A stretch of 56,226 bases of DNA from Flavobacteriales bacterium (GTDB lineage Bacteria; Bacteroidota; Bacteroidia; Flavobacteriales_D; Crocinitomicaceae): NCBI GenBank assembly GCA_015665275.1, contig JADFAL010000049.1:1-56226 (forward strand). Reading direction: 5' to 3'. The position numbers and the translations under genes are program-made. Below, piece by piece: positions 9,245 through 18,456 of the stretch. The notes under the pieces were generated by a model that worked only from the letters and a program-made list of their open reading frames with translations, was not told where the DNA came from and ran no database searches. Position 1 is the first letter of the stretch, and each line of letters opens with the position of its first letter.

Positions 9245-10523
9245 TTTCGTCGTCTTCATCCTTAGCCTCTTCTTCATCAATCGTGTTTTCCTTAAAAGCT
9301 GAAGGAATCAAATCGGGGATCAATTTCAATAGCAACGGCATCAATACCGCTCCTCCTGGTAACATGAACACAGTCAACGCTGGAATTGATTTCGCAAGAT
9401 CTTTGAATTGGGTTTTCACCGCATCTTTCTCTTCAGGAGTCAATTCCTGAGAACCAGATTTACGAATAAGCACCACCAGCTCTTTGCTCTCTCGAAGTTC
9501 TACTTTTAATTTCTCACTGTTTCTGGAAATTACCTTCGTCCAGCGCTTCGTGAAACTCATGTAAACTTTGTCGTATTTCGATCGATCACTCAAATACGCT
9601 ACCTGATCCTTACTCTTCAAGACAAAATTCTCCACCATTCGCATAGACGCTTCCATCTCCAGTTCGTCTATTTCCAGATGTTGCCCCAATTCGCTGAGAA
9701 ATGCAACTTCTTCCGGCTGCGCTTCGTGTGTGGCTAAAATGGTTACTACGGAGACATCGAAAAGAAAGCGTTTCAGGAGGAAGTGGCGCGCTACAAACGA
9801 CGAAAAATCTTGTAATGTTGCTCCTTTTTTGAAGCGTTCCCGAACTAGGTCACGATCGTCTTCGTCCAAATTTGCACTCGCCAAAAAGAAATGAAATAAG
9901 TCCGTTTCCTTCGATTCTATCACGCCATCTGAATACACAGAAAGCGTAATCGCTGTTAAGGCATTCTCTGCGTAATTGTCGTATTTTTTTAGCGCTTCTT
10001 CTTCTCGATTGTGTTCGAAATCATCAAACAGGATTACGTCTAGATACGCAAAGGCATTACTCAATGAATTTACCCACCACTTATTCTCAAGAATATTGGC
10101 TTTGATGTCGATTCGTTTGGCCAAAATGCTTTCCAACATTTCTTCATTGGACTCTTTTCGGAACACTTTGAACATTCTCGAAATGGCACTCGCATTATGA
10201 TGGCGGTAAAAATTGGTGAGCGACAAAAGGAATTTGTCCTTATCAAACTCCTCACGAATGTAAATCTGCCGATACACGAACAAATGCGATTCAAACAGAA
10301 GGAGTTTCAACTTTTCCTCTACCGTCCACTTAGAACTGTTCACGTTTTTCGCGAAAATCATCTGCAACGGATACCCAAACATGATTCCGCTATGCCCGAG
10401 TGTTAGATGCATGAACTGCAGCTTTCTGGTCTCATCTGGACGATCCAGTTCAAGCGAAATCTCTCCGCGTTCTATGAGATCGAAGTATTTCTGAATCCAG
10501 CCCTTTGCCCCGGGTGATAGCAT
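9213..10523 (-). CDS. LETM1-related protein with TerB-like middle region
   Basis: 436 aa. The C-terminal about 90 residues carry the LETM1-type signature: LVVLIRKSGSQELTPEEKDA, then a hydrophobic PALTVFMLPGGAVLMPLLLK and LIPDLIPSAF, followed by an acidic tail (EEEAKDEDDETTEAPE). The middle (about 150-285) is helical with YSDGVIESKETDLFHFFLASA, resembling TerB/DjlA-type acidic helical domains. LETM1 proteins of mitochondria bind ribosomes and affect cation exchange; bacterial relatives are uncharacterised, so only membrane association through the single hydrophobic segment is inferred. The final 32 nt lie over the 3' end of the convergent hydrolase gene, with no room for separate terminators. 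Start ATG 10523 has no clear ribosome-binding site. Confidence 0.75.
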   Translation of the reverse strand: MLSPGAKGWIQKYFDLIERGEISLELDRPDETRKLQFMHLTLGHSGIMFGYPLQMIFAKNVNSSKWTVEEKLKLLLFESHLFVYRQIYIREEFDKDKFLLSLTNFYRHHNASAISRMFKVFRKESNEEMLESILAKRIDIKANILENKWWVNSLSNAFAYLDVILFDDFEHNREEEALKKYDNYAENALTAITLSVYSDGVIESKETDLFHFFLASANLDEDDRDLVRERFKKGATLQDFSSFVARHFLLKRFLFDVSVVTILATHEAQPEEVAFLSELGQHLEIDELEMEASMRMVENFVLKSKDQVAYLSDRSKYDKVYMSFTKRWTKVISRNSEKLKVELRESKELVVLIRKSGSQELTPEEKDAVKTQFKDLAKSIPALTVFMLPGGAVLMPLLLKLIPDLIPSAFKENTIDEEEAKDEDDETTEAPESYPK

Positions 10524-10649
10524 GATTTTGTACGTTTCGGCGTTAAAGCAAAGCTAACAATTTAGATAAAAGACTGTTAGACAAAAGATGAATTCTTAGG
10601 AATAGTAGGATTGGAGAGACCGGGCTTCTTCTCAACATGCGTTAAGGTA

Positions 10650-11144
10650 CTACCTTGCCCCAAAAGCATAGCGCGCAGCAAAACCGACTTTCAACCCGAC
10701 TTCAAAATCGGGAACCATGCGCAATGTTGGGCCAGCGTCCAGTGCAACATTAATTGGGATGAAATCGAATGTGTATTCCACTCCGAAAACGCCAGTTGCA
10801 CCGCCCCAAAATCCCTGCGTTGCTTGCGTATCCAATCTGCCCGCCGAATGTTCTCCCCAATAACCAAGATCTAATCCACCACCTGCATACCAATCAAAAT
10901 CATTTCGCAAAGGATGGTTGTATAGATACAATCCCTCGAGCCAGATGAATTGACGTCCTGCGCCAAAATTGATTTCGAATGCGTTGGGTTCTTGAAAGAA
11001 ATGCTTGACACTGAATTGTGCCATGTCGATGTTGAGCGTAGACCAATCGCCCTTGATTCCAACGGCCGTTTTGTACTGTTGTCCATAGACTACATTCCCC
11101 AGCGTGGAGAGCGCCAGGAGGAGGAGATACTTTTTCATTTTCAT
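10650..11144 (-). CDS. Small outer-membrane beta-barrel protein
   Basis: 164 aa. Signal peptide MKMKKYLLLLALSTLGNVVY then GQQYKTAVGIKGDW. The rest alternates hydrophobic and polar residues with glycine-rich turns (INFGAGRQFIWLEGLYLY; YAGGGLDLGYWGE; VALDAGPTLRM; VGLKVGFAARYAFGAR), as in 8-stranded OmpA/OmpX-like barrels. The last strand ends YAFGAR rather than the usual terminal aromatic residue. The gene lies 60 nt downstream of the DUF3298-like gene on the same strand, probably the last member of that operon. No specific function can be assigned. Confidence 0.7.
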   Translation of the reverse strand: MKMKKYLLLLALSTLGNVVYGQQYKTAVGIKGDWSTLNIDMAQFSVKHFFQEPNAFEINFGAGRQFIWLEGLYLYNHPLRNDFDWYAGGGLDLGYWGEHSAGRLDTQATQGFWGGATGVFGVEYTFDFIPINVALDAGPTLRMVPDFEVGLKVGFAARYAFGAR

Positions 11145-11204
11145 GCTGGTTTATAGTAAACAAACGAGCAGTAAAAGGATTTTATTACATATGCACGCAC
11201 ACTA

Positions 11205-12275
11205 TTATTGTGCAATGCTCAGTGTAAGATTGAACTTTTTCGATCCATCAGCATTCGTCCATTCTCCTTCCAGTGATCCTCCTTGAATCACCTGTAGGTT
11301 GAAAGTCCCAGTAGTTTTGTCGTTTACTTCTTCCGTCAAATGAAGGAAACCAAAATCATCTACTTCTCCACTAATGCTAATGGGCTGCTTTACTTTGTCG
11401 TACCAGTAGGTCCCATTGTAATTTTCGTTATACGAATGATTCAAAATCATGGTAATGGGATACTTCCCTCCAATTTTGCCTTCCAGAATTTTCCCGTCAG
11501 CAACGGAGATCTCGCTGTGATTCAATTTTTCCCCGGATAACAAAGCGATGCCATCGCTCGACATCATGGACTGCATCTCCTTCAAGGGATACTCTTCGTA
11601 AAATTCCCACAAATCATCCAAAGCGGCCATCATATGATTTGAACATCGACCTTTCACAAAAGTGATTGAACTATCTGTTAGGTAATAGTACTCTTCGGAA
11701 AGCATATCTGCTTCTTCATACCAAGAGGCACATTCTGCATACATCTCATATTGTTCGGCACCACCGAATTCCTCATTTTCAGTATCAATGGTATTCATGA
11801 ACTCCGTAATCTGTTCGTAAATAGACGACGTCACCCAATCGGATAAATCATACATCGCAGAGACTTCAAACAGATCGGACAATTGAACGGGTTGACCAGT
11901 TTTAGCATCAAAATTGAAGTACTGCGTATAATACTCTGAATAAGCTCCAGTATAAGCACAGGTGATTGCGATGGAAAAGTATCTATCGTTATTCGCCAAA
12001 ACGTTATAATCAAACTCAGAGGCTCCCATCCATTCTCCTTCCGGTGGAAATACGTTTTCAAATCGATTCTCGTCATCCTTTTGATACACTTTTTCCAGCA
12101 TGCCATTATGCAGAACAATGTTCACACGCTCAGCAGCATCAGGATTGTCTGAAGATCGAATAATGGGGAATTGGCTGGGTTGATGTTCATCTTCGTACAC
12201 GAAAGAGTCAATCTCGAATTGTGCTTGGGAAGCAAATGCCCCAAGGATAAATGTAAGTAGTGTGAGTGTTTTCAT
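11205..12275 (-). CDS. Secreted DUF3298/RsiV-like protein
   Basis: 356 aa. Signal peptide MKTLTLLTFILGAFASQA. The central part resembles DUF3298/RsiV-type domains: SIAITCAYTGAYSEYYTQYF, then NFDAKTGQPVQLSDLF (about 125-140), followed by acidic helices. In RsiV this fold binds lysozyme, but Bacteroidota members are mostly uncharacterised. The C-terminal about 110 residues are beta-rich: ITMILNHSYNENYNGTYWY, then a repeated motif GTFNLQVIQGGSLEGEWTNA, a small barrel-like module. The ATG overlaps the stop of the upstream lamin-tail gene (4-nt ATGA overlap), so the two are coupled. Function unknown. Confidence 0.7.
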   Translation of the reverse strand: MKTLTLLTFILGAFASQAQFEIDSFVYEDEHQPSQFPIIRSSDNPDAAERVNIVLHNGMLEKVYQKDDENRFENVFPPEGEWMGASEFDYNVLANNDRYFSIAITCAYTGAYSEYYTQYFNFDAKTGQPVQLSDLFEVSAMYDLSDWVTSSIYEQITEFMNTIDTENEEFGGAEQYEMYAECASWYEEADMLSEEYYYLTDSSITFVKGRCSNHMMAALDDLWEFYEEYPLKEMQSMMSSDGIALLSGEKLNHSEISVADGKILEGKIGGKYPITMILNHSYNENYNGTYWYDKVKQPISISGEVDDFGFLHLTEEVNDKTTGTFNLQVIQGGSLEGEWTNADGSKKFNLTLSIAQ

Positions 12276-14848
12276 ATGTTTCCAGCTACGACAAATACTT
12301 TCTTGCCTGTAAATATCAATCCTCCTTGAACGTCATACGCTTCAAAGATTCCTACGTACGGACCAATGGATGCTTTGGTACCCTCATCGGTGACTCCTTG
12401 CCATGACAACGTTCCTTCGGTTGAAAGTAGTTCGTTATCAATTACTGTTGCCACTTGACGTCCGCGATCATCGAAAATTCTAAAGGTTCCAACGTATCCA
12501 ATAGCATTCATCTCATAGTTGATTTGCAATACGTCTTCAAAACCATCATTGTCGGGTGAAACCGTCTCGCTAGTGTAACTGAAGGTACCATTGGTTAAGG
12601 CTGGATAGAATTGTGAATTTTCGCCGCCCGGTGTTCCAAACCCAACAGATTCTGCCGCTGTATGCCAGTTATTTCTGTCGTTGGATGGAGCATCCGGCTC
12701 AATTCGTTCCAGGGATTTTCCATTGTCGTCATCAATCAACTGAAAGTGCCAATCGTCAAGATACGAAACGGCATCAATGGTTTGATTTCCACGAATAAGG
12801 TAGACGCTTCCTTCATCATTGCTGTAGGTGGGTAAGTCGCTTTCAACGAAACGGCCTAAAACCGAAGATGGATATTGCTGCTGTACTTGTGTTGAATCTT
12901 CCGTAATCACAGCATATTCACCTGGAAACAACAAGAAGTTTGACTCAATTATTGCGTTATTGCTAATCGTATCGTCATCGAAATTTGCCATTTCCAACAT
13001 ATTCAAATCGAGGAGTTTATCCGAATTGTTGTACAGTTCTACGTAGTCGTATCCTCCTGTTACCGGATTGAACAAGATTTCGTTAATGATAAGATCTCCG
13101 GGCTCTACCGTTGCCGGAAGTGCGAAAATGGCGTTCAAGTTTGCCGTGTTCGACCAACAATCAGCCACATTTTGTAACTCGATTTGATAGGTTTGAGATT
13201 GCGCTAGGTTTTCCTGAAACTGCAACGTCAGCATAGACGGATATGTGTCTAGCACGAAGTTGTTCTGAATTGTCAACGTAGGGTTGATAGTGATGATTGC
13301 ATCTGAAAGTGACGTGGAATCCATTCCTTCTGAGAAATGTACCTCCAAAAAATTCGGTGCTAAGGCAATGGTTTGATCGATGGTTGGAGCTTGCGTATCT
13401 GGAGTTGTATCGTAGATGGAATTTTGAGCCCCAGGAGTTCCTCCCGACGCACCGTTGCTTGCTGCCCAGTCGCTAATGTCTGTACATGGATCATCTGGAT
13501 TGATGCGTTCAATAGAATATCCGCCTCCGTCTTTCGTATCATCCTGATACCAGTCATCTGTATAGACAATGGAATCGATGGGTACGCCCAAATCGCTCAT
13601 CAAAACAATGTGATCTCCTGAGTTGTTTAAACTTGGAAAGCTTGTTACTCCTACCGAAGCAAGTGCAAAAGAATCCTCGTACGTGGTTGTTGTTAGAGTT
13701 AAATATTCTCCCGGTAACAGCCAAGCTTGTTGCACCGTCCCGAAGCCAGAAGCGTCTCCTAATTGCCACGATTGTACATCGAAAATCTTCGTACTACGAT
13801 TGTAAATTTCTACAAACTCTGCCTCCGGCATACCAACTACTGGCGTTGGGTCACACACAAATTCATTGATTATCACATCGCCCCAAACAGGGGGCTCAGC
13901 AATCAAGAACGCAAAGTTTTCGTCTTGACTGATCATTGTATTCCCCTCAAGGTCTTGGACATTATTTGTAGTCAAGGTATAGATCGTTCCATTCGCAAAA
14001 GTTCCGGCTACTGTTACATGTACCAACGCAGAATTCACTCCATCCCGAACCGCCGATGTAATCGCCGAACCGTTAGGTGCATATGAATAATTCGTGGTCG
14101 TCTCTGCAGTCGTTTGATCCACCGCTTCATCGAACAAGACTTCAATTTCCGTCGCACTGATTGCCGTGACAGATGCTATTGTTGGTGGTGTTACATCGAC
14201 AACTTCATCTCCAATGTATACATCGTCGTAGAAGAAATTATCTGCGTTACTCGCAGTGTATTCGCTAAAGAAACCGAAATGCGATCCTAAAAGATTGGTA
14301 GGGTCCGTTCCTGATGCAGCAAGGGCATACGAAGTTCCTCCTGTGTCATCTAAATACAACTCCCACAATCCTGTGTTGTCTCGAACGACGCGAACGCCCA
14401 TCTGAAAACTAGAGGCAATTTGTCCAGTTGTACCTGCCAAAATCTCAATATCAACACCGCTTTGCACATTAAAAAGTCGCACAGCATCTGTTGATCCAGC
14501 TTCTCCAAATTGCAGGTAGAATCCATCTGGGTCCGAACTTAAATCCGCAGATGATGATGTGAGATATACGCGACCAAAATTGCTCCCCGAAGGAGAAAAC
14601 GATTGACGCACATGAAATCTCCATTCTTTGTCATCGAGATTCGTTAATGCATGAAGTGTTGACAAATAAGAAGTTGCGGCGACAGTATTGTTCAATTGAA
14701 GCTCAAAAGATGCATTTACCGTGTAATCTGCTCCTGTCCCCGCCCACGCCGGATTTGCCGTGAAGTCACCGTCTCCGAAATCGTCGGTTATCTGTGAAAA
14801 TAAAGTGTATTGTGTTAAAATAAACACAACTGTGAAAAAGTGCTTCAT
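12272..14848 (-). CDS. Secreted lamin-tail-domain protein with T9SS type B-like C-terminus
   Basis: 858 aa from ATG 14848. Signal peptide MKHFFTVVFILTQYTLFSQ. An upstream in-frame extension over the asd gene is rejected because it lacks a signal and would antisense asd. Order: a LamG-like beta domain (about 20-215); an Ig-like SbsA/Big_5 domain (about 222-315, TPPTIASVTAISATEIEVLF); lamin-tail domain 1 (GDVIINEFVCDPTPV through QSWQLGDASG); a second Big_5-like stretch; lamin-tail domain 2 (GDLIINEILFNPVTGGYDYV); then a C-terminal FlgD/CHU_C-like domain with SPDNDGFEDVLQINYE, the hallmark of T9SS-exported proteins. The products sit on the cell surface or outside. It heads a minus-strand operon and is divergent from asd across 61 nt. 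Confidence 0.87.
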   Translation of the reverse strand: MKHFFTVVFILTQYTLFSQITDDFGDGDFTANPAWAGTGADYTVNASFELQLNNTVAATSYLSTLHALTNLDDKEWRFHVRQSFSPSGSNFGRVYLTSSSADLSSDPDGFYLQFGEAGSTDAVRLFNVQSGVDIEILAGTTGQIASSFQMGVRVVRDNTGLWELYLDDTGGTSYALAASGTDPTNLLGSHFGFFSEYTASNADNFFYDDVYIGDEVVDVTPPTIASVTAISATEIEVLFDEAVDQTTAETTTNYSYAPNGSAITSAVRDGVNSALVHVTVAGTFANGTIYTLTTNNVQDLEGNTMISQDENFAFLIAEPPVWGDVIINEFVCDPTPVVGMPEAEFVEIYNRSTKIFDVQSWQLGDASGFGTVQQAWLLPGEYLTLTTTTYEDSFALASVGVTSFPSLNNSGDHIVLMSDLGVPIDSIVYTDDWYQDDTKDGGGYSIERINPDDPCTDISDWAASNGASGGTPGAQNSIYDTTPDTQAPTIDQTIALAPNFLEVHFSEGMDSTSLSDAIITINPTLTIQNNFVLDTYPSMLTLQFQENLAQSQTYQIELQNVADCWSNTANLNAIFALPATVEPGDLIINEILFNPVTGGYDYVELYNNSDKLLDLNMLEMANFDDDTISNNAIIESNFLLFPGEYAVITEDSTQVQQQYPSSVLGRFVESDLPTYSNDEGSVYLIRGNQTIDAVSYLDDWHFQLIDDDNGKSLERIEPDAPSNDRNNWHTAAESVGFGTPGGENSQFYPALTNGTFSYTSETVSPDNDGFEDVLQINYEMNAIGYVGTFRIFDDRGRQVATVIDNELLSTEGTLSWQGVTDEGTKASIGPYVGIFEAYDVQGGLIFTGKKVFVVAGNI

Positions 14849-14877
14849 AGTACCAGTATCAGTGCTGTTAAATATAC

Positions 14878-14885
14878 TAATTTTG
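14878..14885 (+). promoter_or_regulatory. Putative -7 element TAATTTTG for asd
   Basis: TAATTTTG matches TAnnTTTG exactly and lies 24 nt before ATG 14910, inside the 61-nt divergent spacer between asd and the lamin-tail gene. It would give a short leader of roughly 18-20 nt. No clear TTTG element is seen at the -33 position. Confidence 0.4.
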
Positions 14886-14909
14886 ACACTGAACGAAAGT
14901 AGTGAATCA

Positions 14910-15902
14910 ATGAAAGTAGCTGTTATTGGCGCCACTGGAATGGTGGGTGGAGTAATGTTGGAAGTTTTGAAGGAACGTGCCTTTCCGATTACCGAGTTTA
15001 TTCCGGTTGCATCGGAGCGATCTGTGGGTAAAAAACTGAACTTTAACGACAAGGAATATTCTATTGTTGGCCTTGCCACTGCAGTTGATATGCAACCAGA
15101 CATTGCCATTTTCTCTGCTGGAGGAGCGACCTCTTTGGAGTGGGCGCCGAAATTTGCTGCCGCTGGAACTACTGTTATTGATAATTCTTCTGCTTGGCGC
15201 ATGCATCCGGATCACAAATTAATTGTTCCAGAGATCAATGGTCACCTGCTCTCGGCAGAGGATAAAATCATCGCCAATCCGAATTGTTCCACGATTCAAT
15301 TGGTATTGGCCATGAAGCCTTTACACGATAAATATGGGATCAAGCGCGCGGTGGTATCCACATATCAATCGATCACGGGAACCGGTGTCGCAGCAAAACG
15401 CCAAATGGAAAACGAGCGCAATGGTATTGCAGGTGAAATGGCGTATCCATATACGATCGATCAGAACTGCTTACCGCACTGTGATGTATTCCTTGAAAAC
15501 GGATATACGAAAGAGGAGATGAAGCTTACGAACGAGACGAAAAAGATTTTGGATCCAAATATCAACGTGACAGCTACGGCGGTTCGTGTTCCTGTAATGG
15601 GCGGACACTCAGAATCGGTGAACCTCGAATTTGAAAATGACTTTGATGTGAATGAAGTACGCCGTTTGTTGCACGAACAAGATGGAATCACCGTGAAGGA
15701 TGATCCGACCACGAATACCTATCCAATGCCTTTGTATGCTGCCAATAAAGACGATGTTTTTGTTGGTAGAATTCGCCGCGATGATTCGCAACCAAACACT
15801 TTGAATATGTGGGTAGTTTCTGATAACCTTCGAAAAGGAGCAGCTACCAATGCCGTTCAGATCGCTCAATTGATTTTGGAAAGAGAGTTGGTTGGGGCTT
15901 GA
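14910..15902 (+). CDS. asd: Aspartate-semialdehyde dehydrogenase
   Basis: 330 aa. The start is ATG 14910 (MKVAVIGATGMVGG). A longer in-frame version from 14760 adds 50 residues unlike the family and runs into the divergent neighbour, so it is rejected. The enzyme reduces aspartyl phosphate to aspartate semialdehyde with NADPH, the branch point for lysine/diaminopimelate, threonine and methionine. The NADP-binding glycine loop is GATGMVGG (residues 7-14). The catalytic nucleophile is Cys126 in NPNCSTIQ; STYQSITGTG follows, and the active-site His lies in GGHSESVN. The length matches the bacterial family. It is transcribed alone; an AT-rich spacer follows before the TPR gene. Confidence 0.97.
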   Translation: MKVAVIGATGMVGGVMLEVLKERAFPITEFIPVASERSVGKKLNFNDKEYSIVGLATAVDMQPDIAIFSAGGATSLEWAPKFAAAGTTVIDNSSAWRMHPDHKLIVPEINGHLLSAEDKIIANPNCSTIQLVLAMKPLHDKYGIKRAVVSTYQSITGTGVAAKRQMENERNGIAGEMAYPYTIDQNCLPHCDVFLENGYTKEEMKLTNETKKILDPNINVTATAVRVPVMGGHSESVNLEFENDFDVNEVRRLLHEQDGITVKDDPTTNTYPMPLYAANKDDVFVGRIRRDDSQPNTLNMWVVSDNLRKGAATNAVQIAQLILERELVGA

Positions 15903-15949
15903 GTAGTGTTGGGCTGAATTTTGGGATTAAAATGACTAAAAATTTACGT

Positions 15950-16005
15950 GATTTTTTTGGGAATTACTAGTGAAAACTATATTCCTTTATAACCATTTAG
16001 TTATA
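15950..16005 (+). promoter_or_regulatory. Composite upstream element, copy 1 (T-tract, AATTACTAG, palindrome)
   Basis: Three pieces occur in order: GATTTTTTTGGG (15950-15961), AATTACTAG (15962-15970) and the palindrome TATAAC-CATTTA-GTTATA (15988-16005). The same pieces in the same order occur at 21132-21180. Both copies are in AT-rich spacers upstream of plus-strand genes that bracket the sigma-factor operon. Operator or promoter function is inferred from the recurrence alone. Confidence 0.45.
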
Positions 16006-16080
16006 TAACAATATTCCCATATTTCGGTTATTCGTCTTCAATTATTCAATTTCCAATAACGCCATCAGATTCCTATATTT

Positions 16081-17748
16081 ATGGTCTGTAAATTCACTGA
16101 ACTCGAGACCATGGACCAATTATCTGAAGCAATTTCACTTCTTCAAAACCAGCAATTTGCCAACGCGGAAATCGCTTTTAACAACTTACTGGAAAGCGGA
16201 GAAACGGACACTAAAATACATCAGCATCTTGCTGAAAGTCAATTGCATCAGCAGAAGTTCACCGAGGCAATTGATACGTTACAGAAAGGATTGAATATCA
16301 CTCCAGAAAAACCAGAATTACTCGTATACCTAAGTCAAGTGTTATGGGGTACTGGGTAAAAAGAAAAGGCAATTCCTCCTCATGAGAAAGCCGTCCAATT
16401 GATACCTAGTGACATGCAGCTTATGTCGAACACGGCAAGTATGTACTACGAGATGAACAGAAAGGACGACGCCATTGAAATCTTTGAGAAAATGCTCCTT
16501 AATTCTCCGGATGCCTTTCAAATACATTTTAACATCGGATCCATTCACCTTGAAGAAACGCGGTACGAAGAGGCCATCAAGAAATTTGAATTGGGGCTTT
16601 CTCACGATCGAAATAACAGTTTCGGGAACAAACAACTCGGAATGGCTCTGCATATTTCCGGAAATTTCCGTCAAGCGCTTGATCATTTCGAAATCGCATA
16701 CAATCATGCGGCAAGCGAGGCCGAGAAAATTGAAATTCTTGTATTGCAAGGGAATGGAAACAGGGACTTGAATAGGATTAACGAAGCGAAATCCTTCTAC
16801 GAACAAGCCTTAGAATTAGACCCAGCGAATGACGTAGCCAAAAGCAATTTGAGTAGCCTATCAAGGTTGACCATTCCGAGTTGGCATTTTAATATGTTGG
16901 CCGATGCCTCTAGAAATCATGCATACAGCGAGGCTATTTCAGCGGCAGTTAAACCTGGACATTTTGTACTTGATATTGGAACAGGATCCGGGCTACTTTC
17001 CATGATGGCAGCGCACGCAGGAGCCAAGGAAATTACGGCAGTTGAAATGGATGAAAATTTGGCCAAAATTGCGCGATTGGTAGTTGCAGACAATAATTTT
17101 GATGACCGCATTACTGTTCACGAAAAACGATCCTCTGCACTTGTGGTTGGTAAAGAAATGAAAGAACGTGCAGACATGGTGGTTTCTGAAATTTTGGATG
17201 CCGGATTGTTGGGAGAAGGTGTACTGCCCTCTTTGAGACATGCATGGTCCAATCTGTTGAAAAAAGATGCCATTTGTATCCCCAAGGCGGCTGATGTAAA
17301 AGCCGTTCTCATTCAAAGCGATTCCTATAATATGGTGAATCCCATAAAAGAAATCGAAGGGTTTGACCTTAGTGCATTCAATCATTTCCGCGAGGAGAAT
17401 ACCTATTTCGTAAAGGGTTCAGATCAAATGGAAACCGAGCCATTAAGTGATGTTTTCTCGGTGCTTTCTGTTGATTTCTACAACCTTCCCAAACAGGCCA
17501 CTCCTGATCAGCCAAACACGCATTCACTGGAAATCCCGATCACCAAAGATGGTCGAATGCATGGCGTCATGTTTTGGTTTGATTTGCACGTAGACGAAAA
17601 CATTACTATGTCTTCTGGACCTGACGGCGAACTCATTCACTGGGGGCAAGCCATGTTCATGTTTGATGATGAATTAGAAGTTAAAGCTGGCGATACGATT
17701 CCAATTACCGCACTTCAATCTGAATCCATCATCACGTTCAAGAAGTAA
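16081..17748 (+). pseudogene. TPR protein with protein-arginine-methyltransferase-like domain, interrupted by in-frame TAA
   Basis: One frame spans 16081-17748 (556 codons) except for TAA at codon 93 (16357-16359). The start may be ATG 16081 or, more naturally, ATG 16111 just before the first TPR. TPR helices run to about residue 260 on both sides of the stop (LVYLSQVLWGTG | KEKAIPPHEKAV, then DDAIEIFEKML, EEAIKKFELGL, NEAKSFYEQALELDP). The methyltransferase follows: SAM motif I LDIGTGSGLLSMMAAHAGA (Asp298 on), acidic VEMDENLA, and SEILDAGLLGEGVLPSL (about 370), which resembles the double-E loop of PRMT7/PRMT9. TPRs plus PRMT recall eukaryotic PRMT9. The part after the stop (from ATG 16399, 449 aa) could still make a methyltransferase with most TPRs. 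AAA to TAA is one substitution. Confidence 0.8.
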
Positions 17749-17905
17749 CAAGCCATTTCATAAATATGTTTCATTTCCGACAGAAGTCGGCCGATTCTGT
17801 GTTGTCCCAAGTGAGGTTTTATCCAACGAGTCCTCCCTTTTGAAAAAAGTTTTGCTTCTTTATGTAACCTCTTCGTGTTTTCGACATCTCTAGAAAATAA
17901 CGTGA

Positions 17906-18445
17906 ATGAACAATCCAGAAAAACAAACACTTGACCTCGGCGCCGAACTTGACAATATGTACAAGCGATGGCCGGAGGTAAAGCGGTTTTTAAAATCTAA
18001 GGGTTGTAAAGTTGCCGATGCCGAAGACATCTTCCAGGAAGCGTTGCTTATTTACACACGCAAATTGAACGAGCCTGAATTCAAACTGACAACCGAACCA
18101 TTTAACTACGTGATGAACACGTGCAAGTTTATTTGGTACAACCAGAGTCGGAAGGAAAAAAAGCACCGTTACACCGAATTACATGAGAACGTTTCGCAAG
18201 AGGAAGAAGAATGGATCGTAAGGGAATTGAAGTTATCAAAGATTGAAAATGCACTCTCTCAAATTGGAGAAAGATGCCAAAAATTGCTTCAGTTACTTTA
18301 TGATTACGGATTAAGCATGTCTGAAATTGCCGAGCGAGTAGGACTTAGTAACGGCAATGCGGCCAAAGTTCAAAAATTTCGATGCATTCAAAAAGTGAAA
18401 GACATCGTAATGAAAACACCTGAAGACTTTGACATTCACCATTAA
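17906..18445 (+). CDS. ECF-family RNA polymerase sigma factor
   Basis: 179 aa, cytosolic. Region 2 is visible as GCKVADAEDIFQEALLIYTR (about 32-51), the DAEDIFQE core that contacts RNA polymerase and the -10 DNA; FNYVMNTCKFIWYNQSRKEK follows. Region 4 is LQLLYDYGLSMSEIAERVGL, a helix-turn-helix at about 130-165. It directs RNA polymerase to a dedicated promoter set. The partner gene starts 11 nt downstream and has an anti-sigma-type N-terminus, so the pair is probably a signal-responsive module. Target promoters are not known. Confidence 0.92.
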   Translation: MNNPEKQTLDLGAELDNMYKRWPEVKRFLKSKGCKVADAEDIFQEALLIYTRKLNEPEFKLTTEPFNYVMNTCKFIWYNQSRKEKKHRYTELHENVSQEEEEWIVRELKLSKIENALSQIGERCQKLLQLLYDYGLSMSEIAERVGLSNGNAAKVQKFRCIQKVKDIVMKTPEDFDIHH

Positions 18446-18456
18446 CAGACATTGAG

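Noticed and set aside
14760-14909. N-terminal extension of asd
   Set aside because: The family begins at MKVAVIGATG; the extension overlaps the divergent gene.
14849-15202. 118 extra residues at the start of the lamin-tail protein
   Set aside because: They lie antisense to asd and contain no secretion signal, while MKHFF at 14848 has a clear signal peptide.
17771-17784. CCGAC-AGAA-GTCGG hairpin as terminator after the methyltransferase gene
   Set aside because: A 5-bp stem without a T-run; insufficient support.
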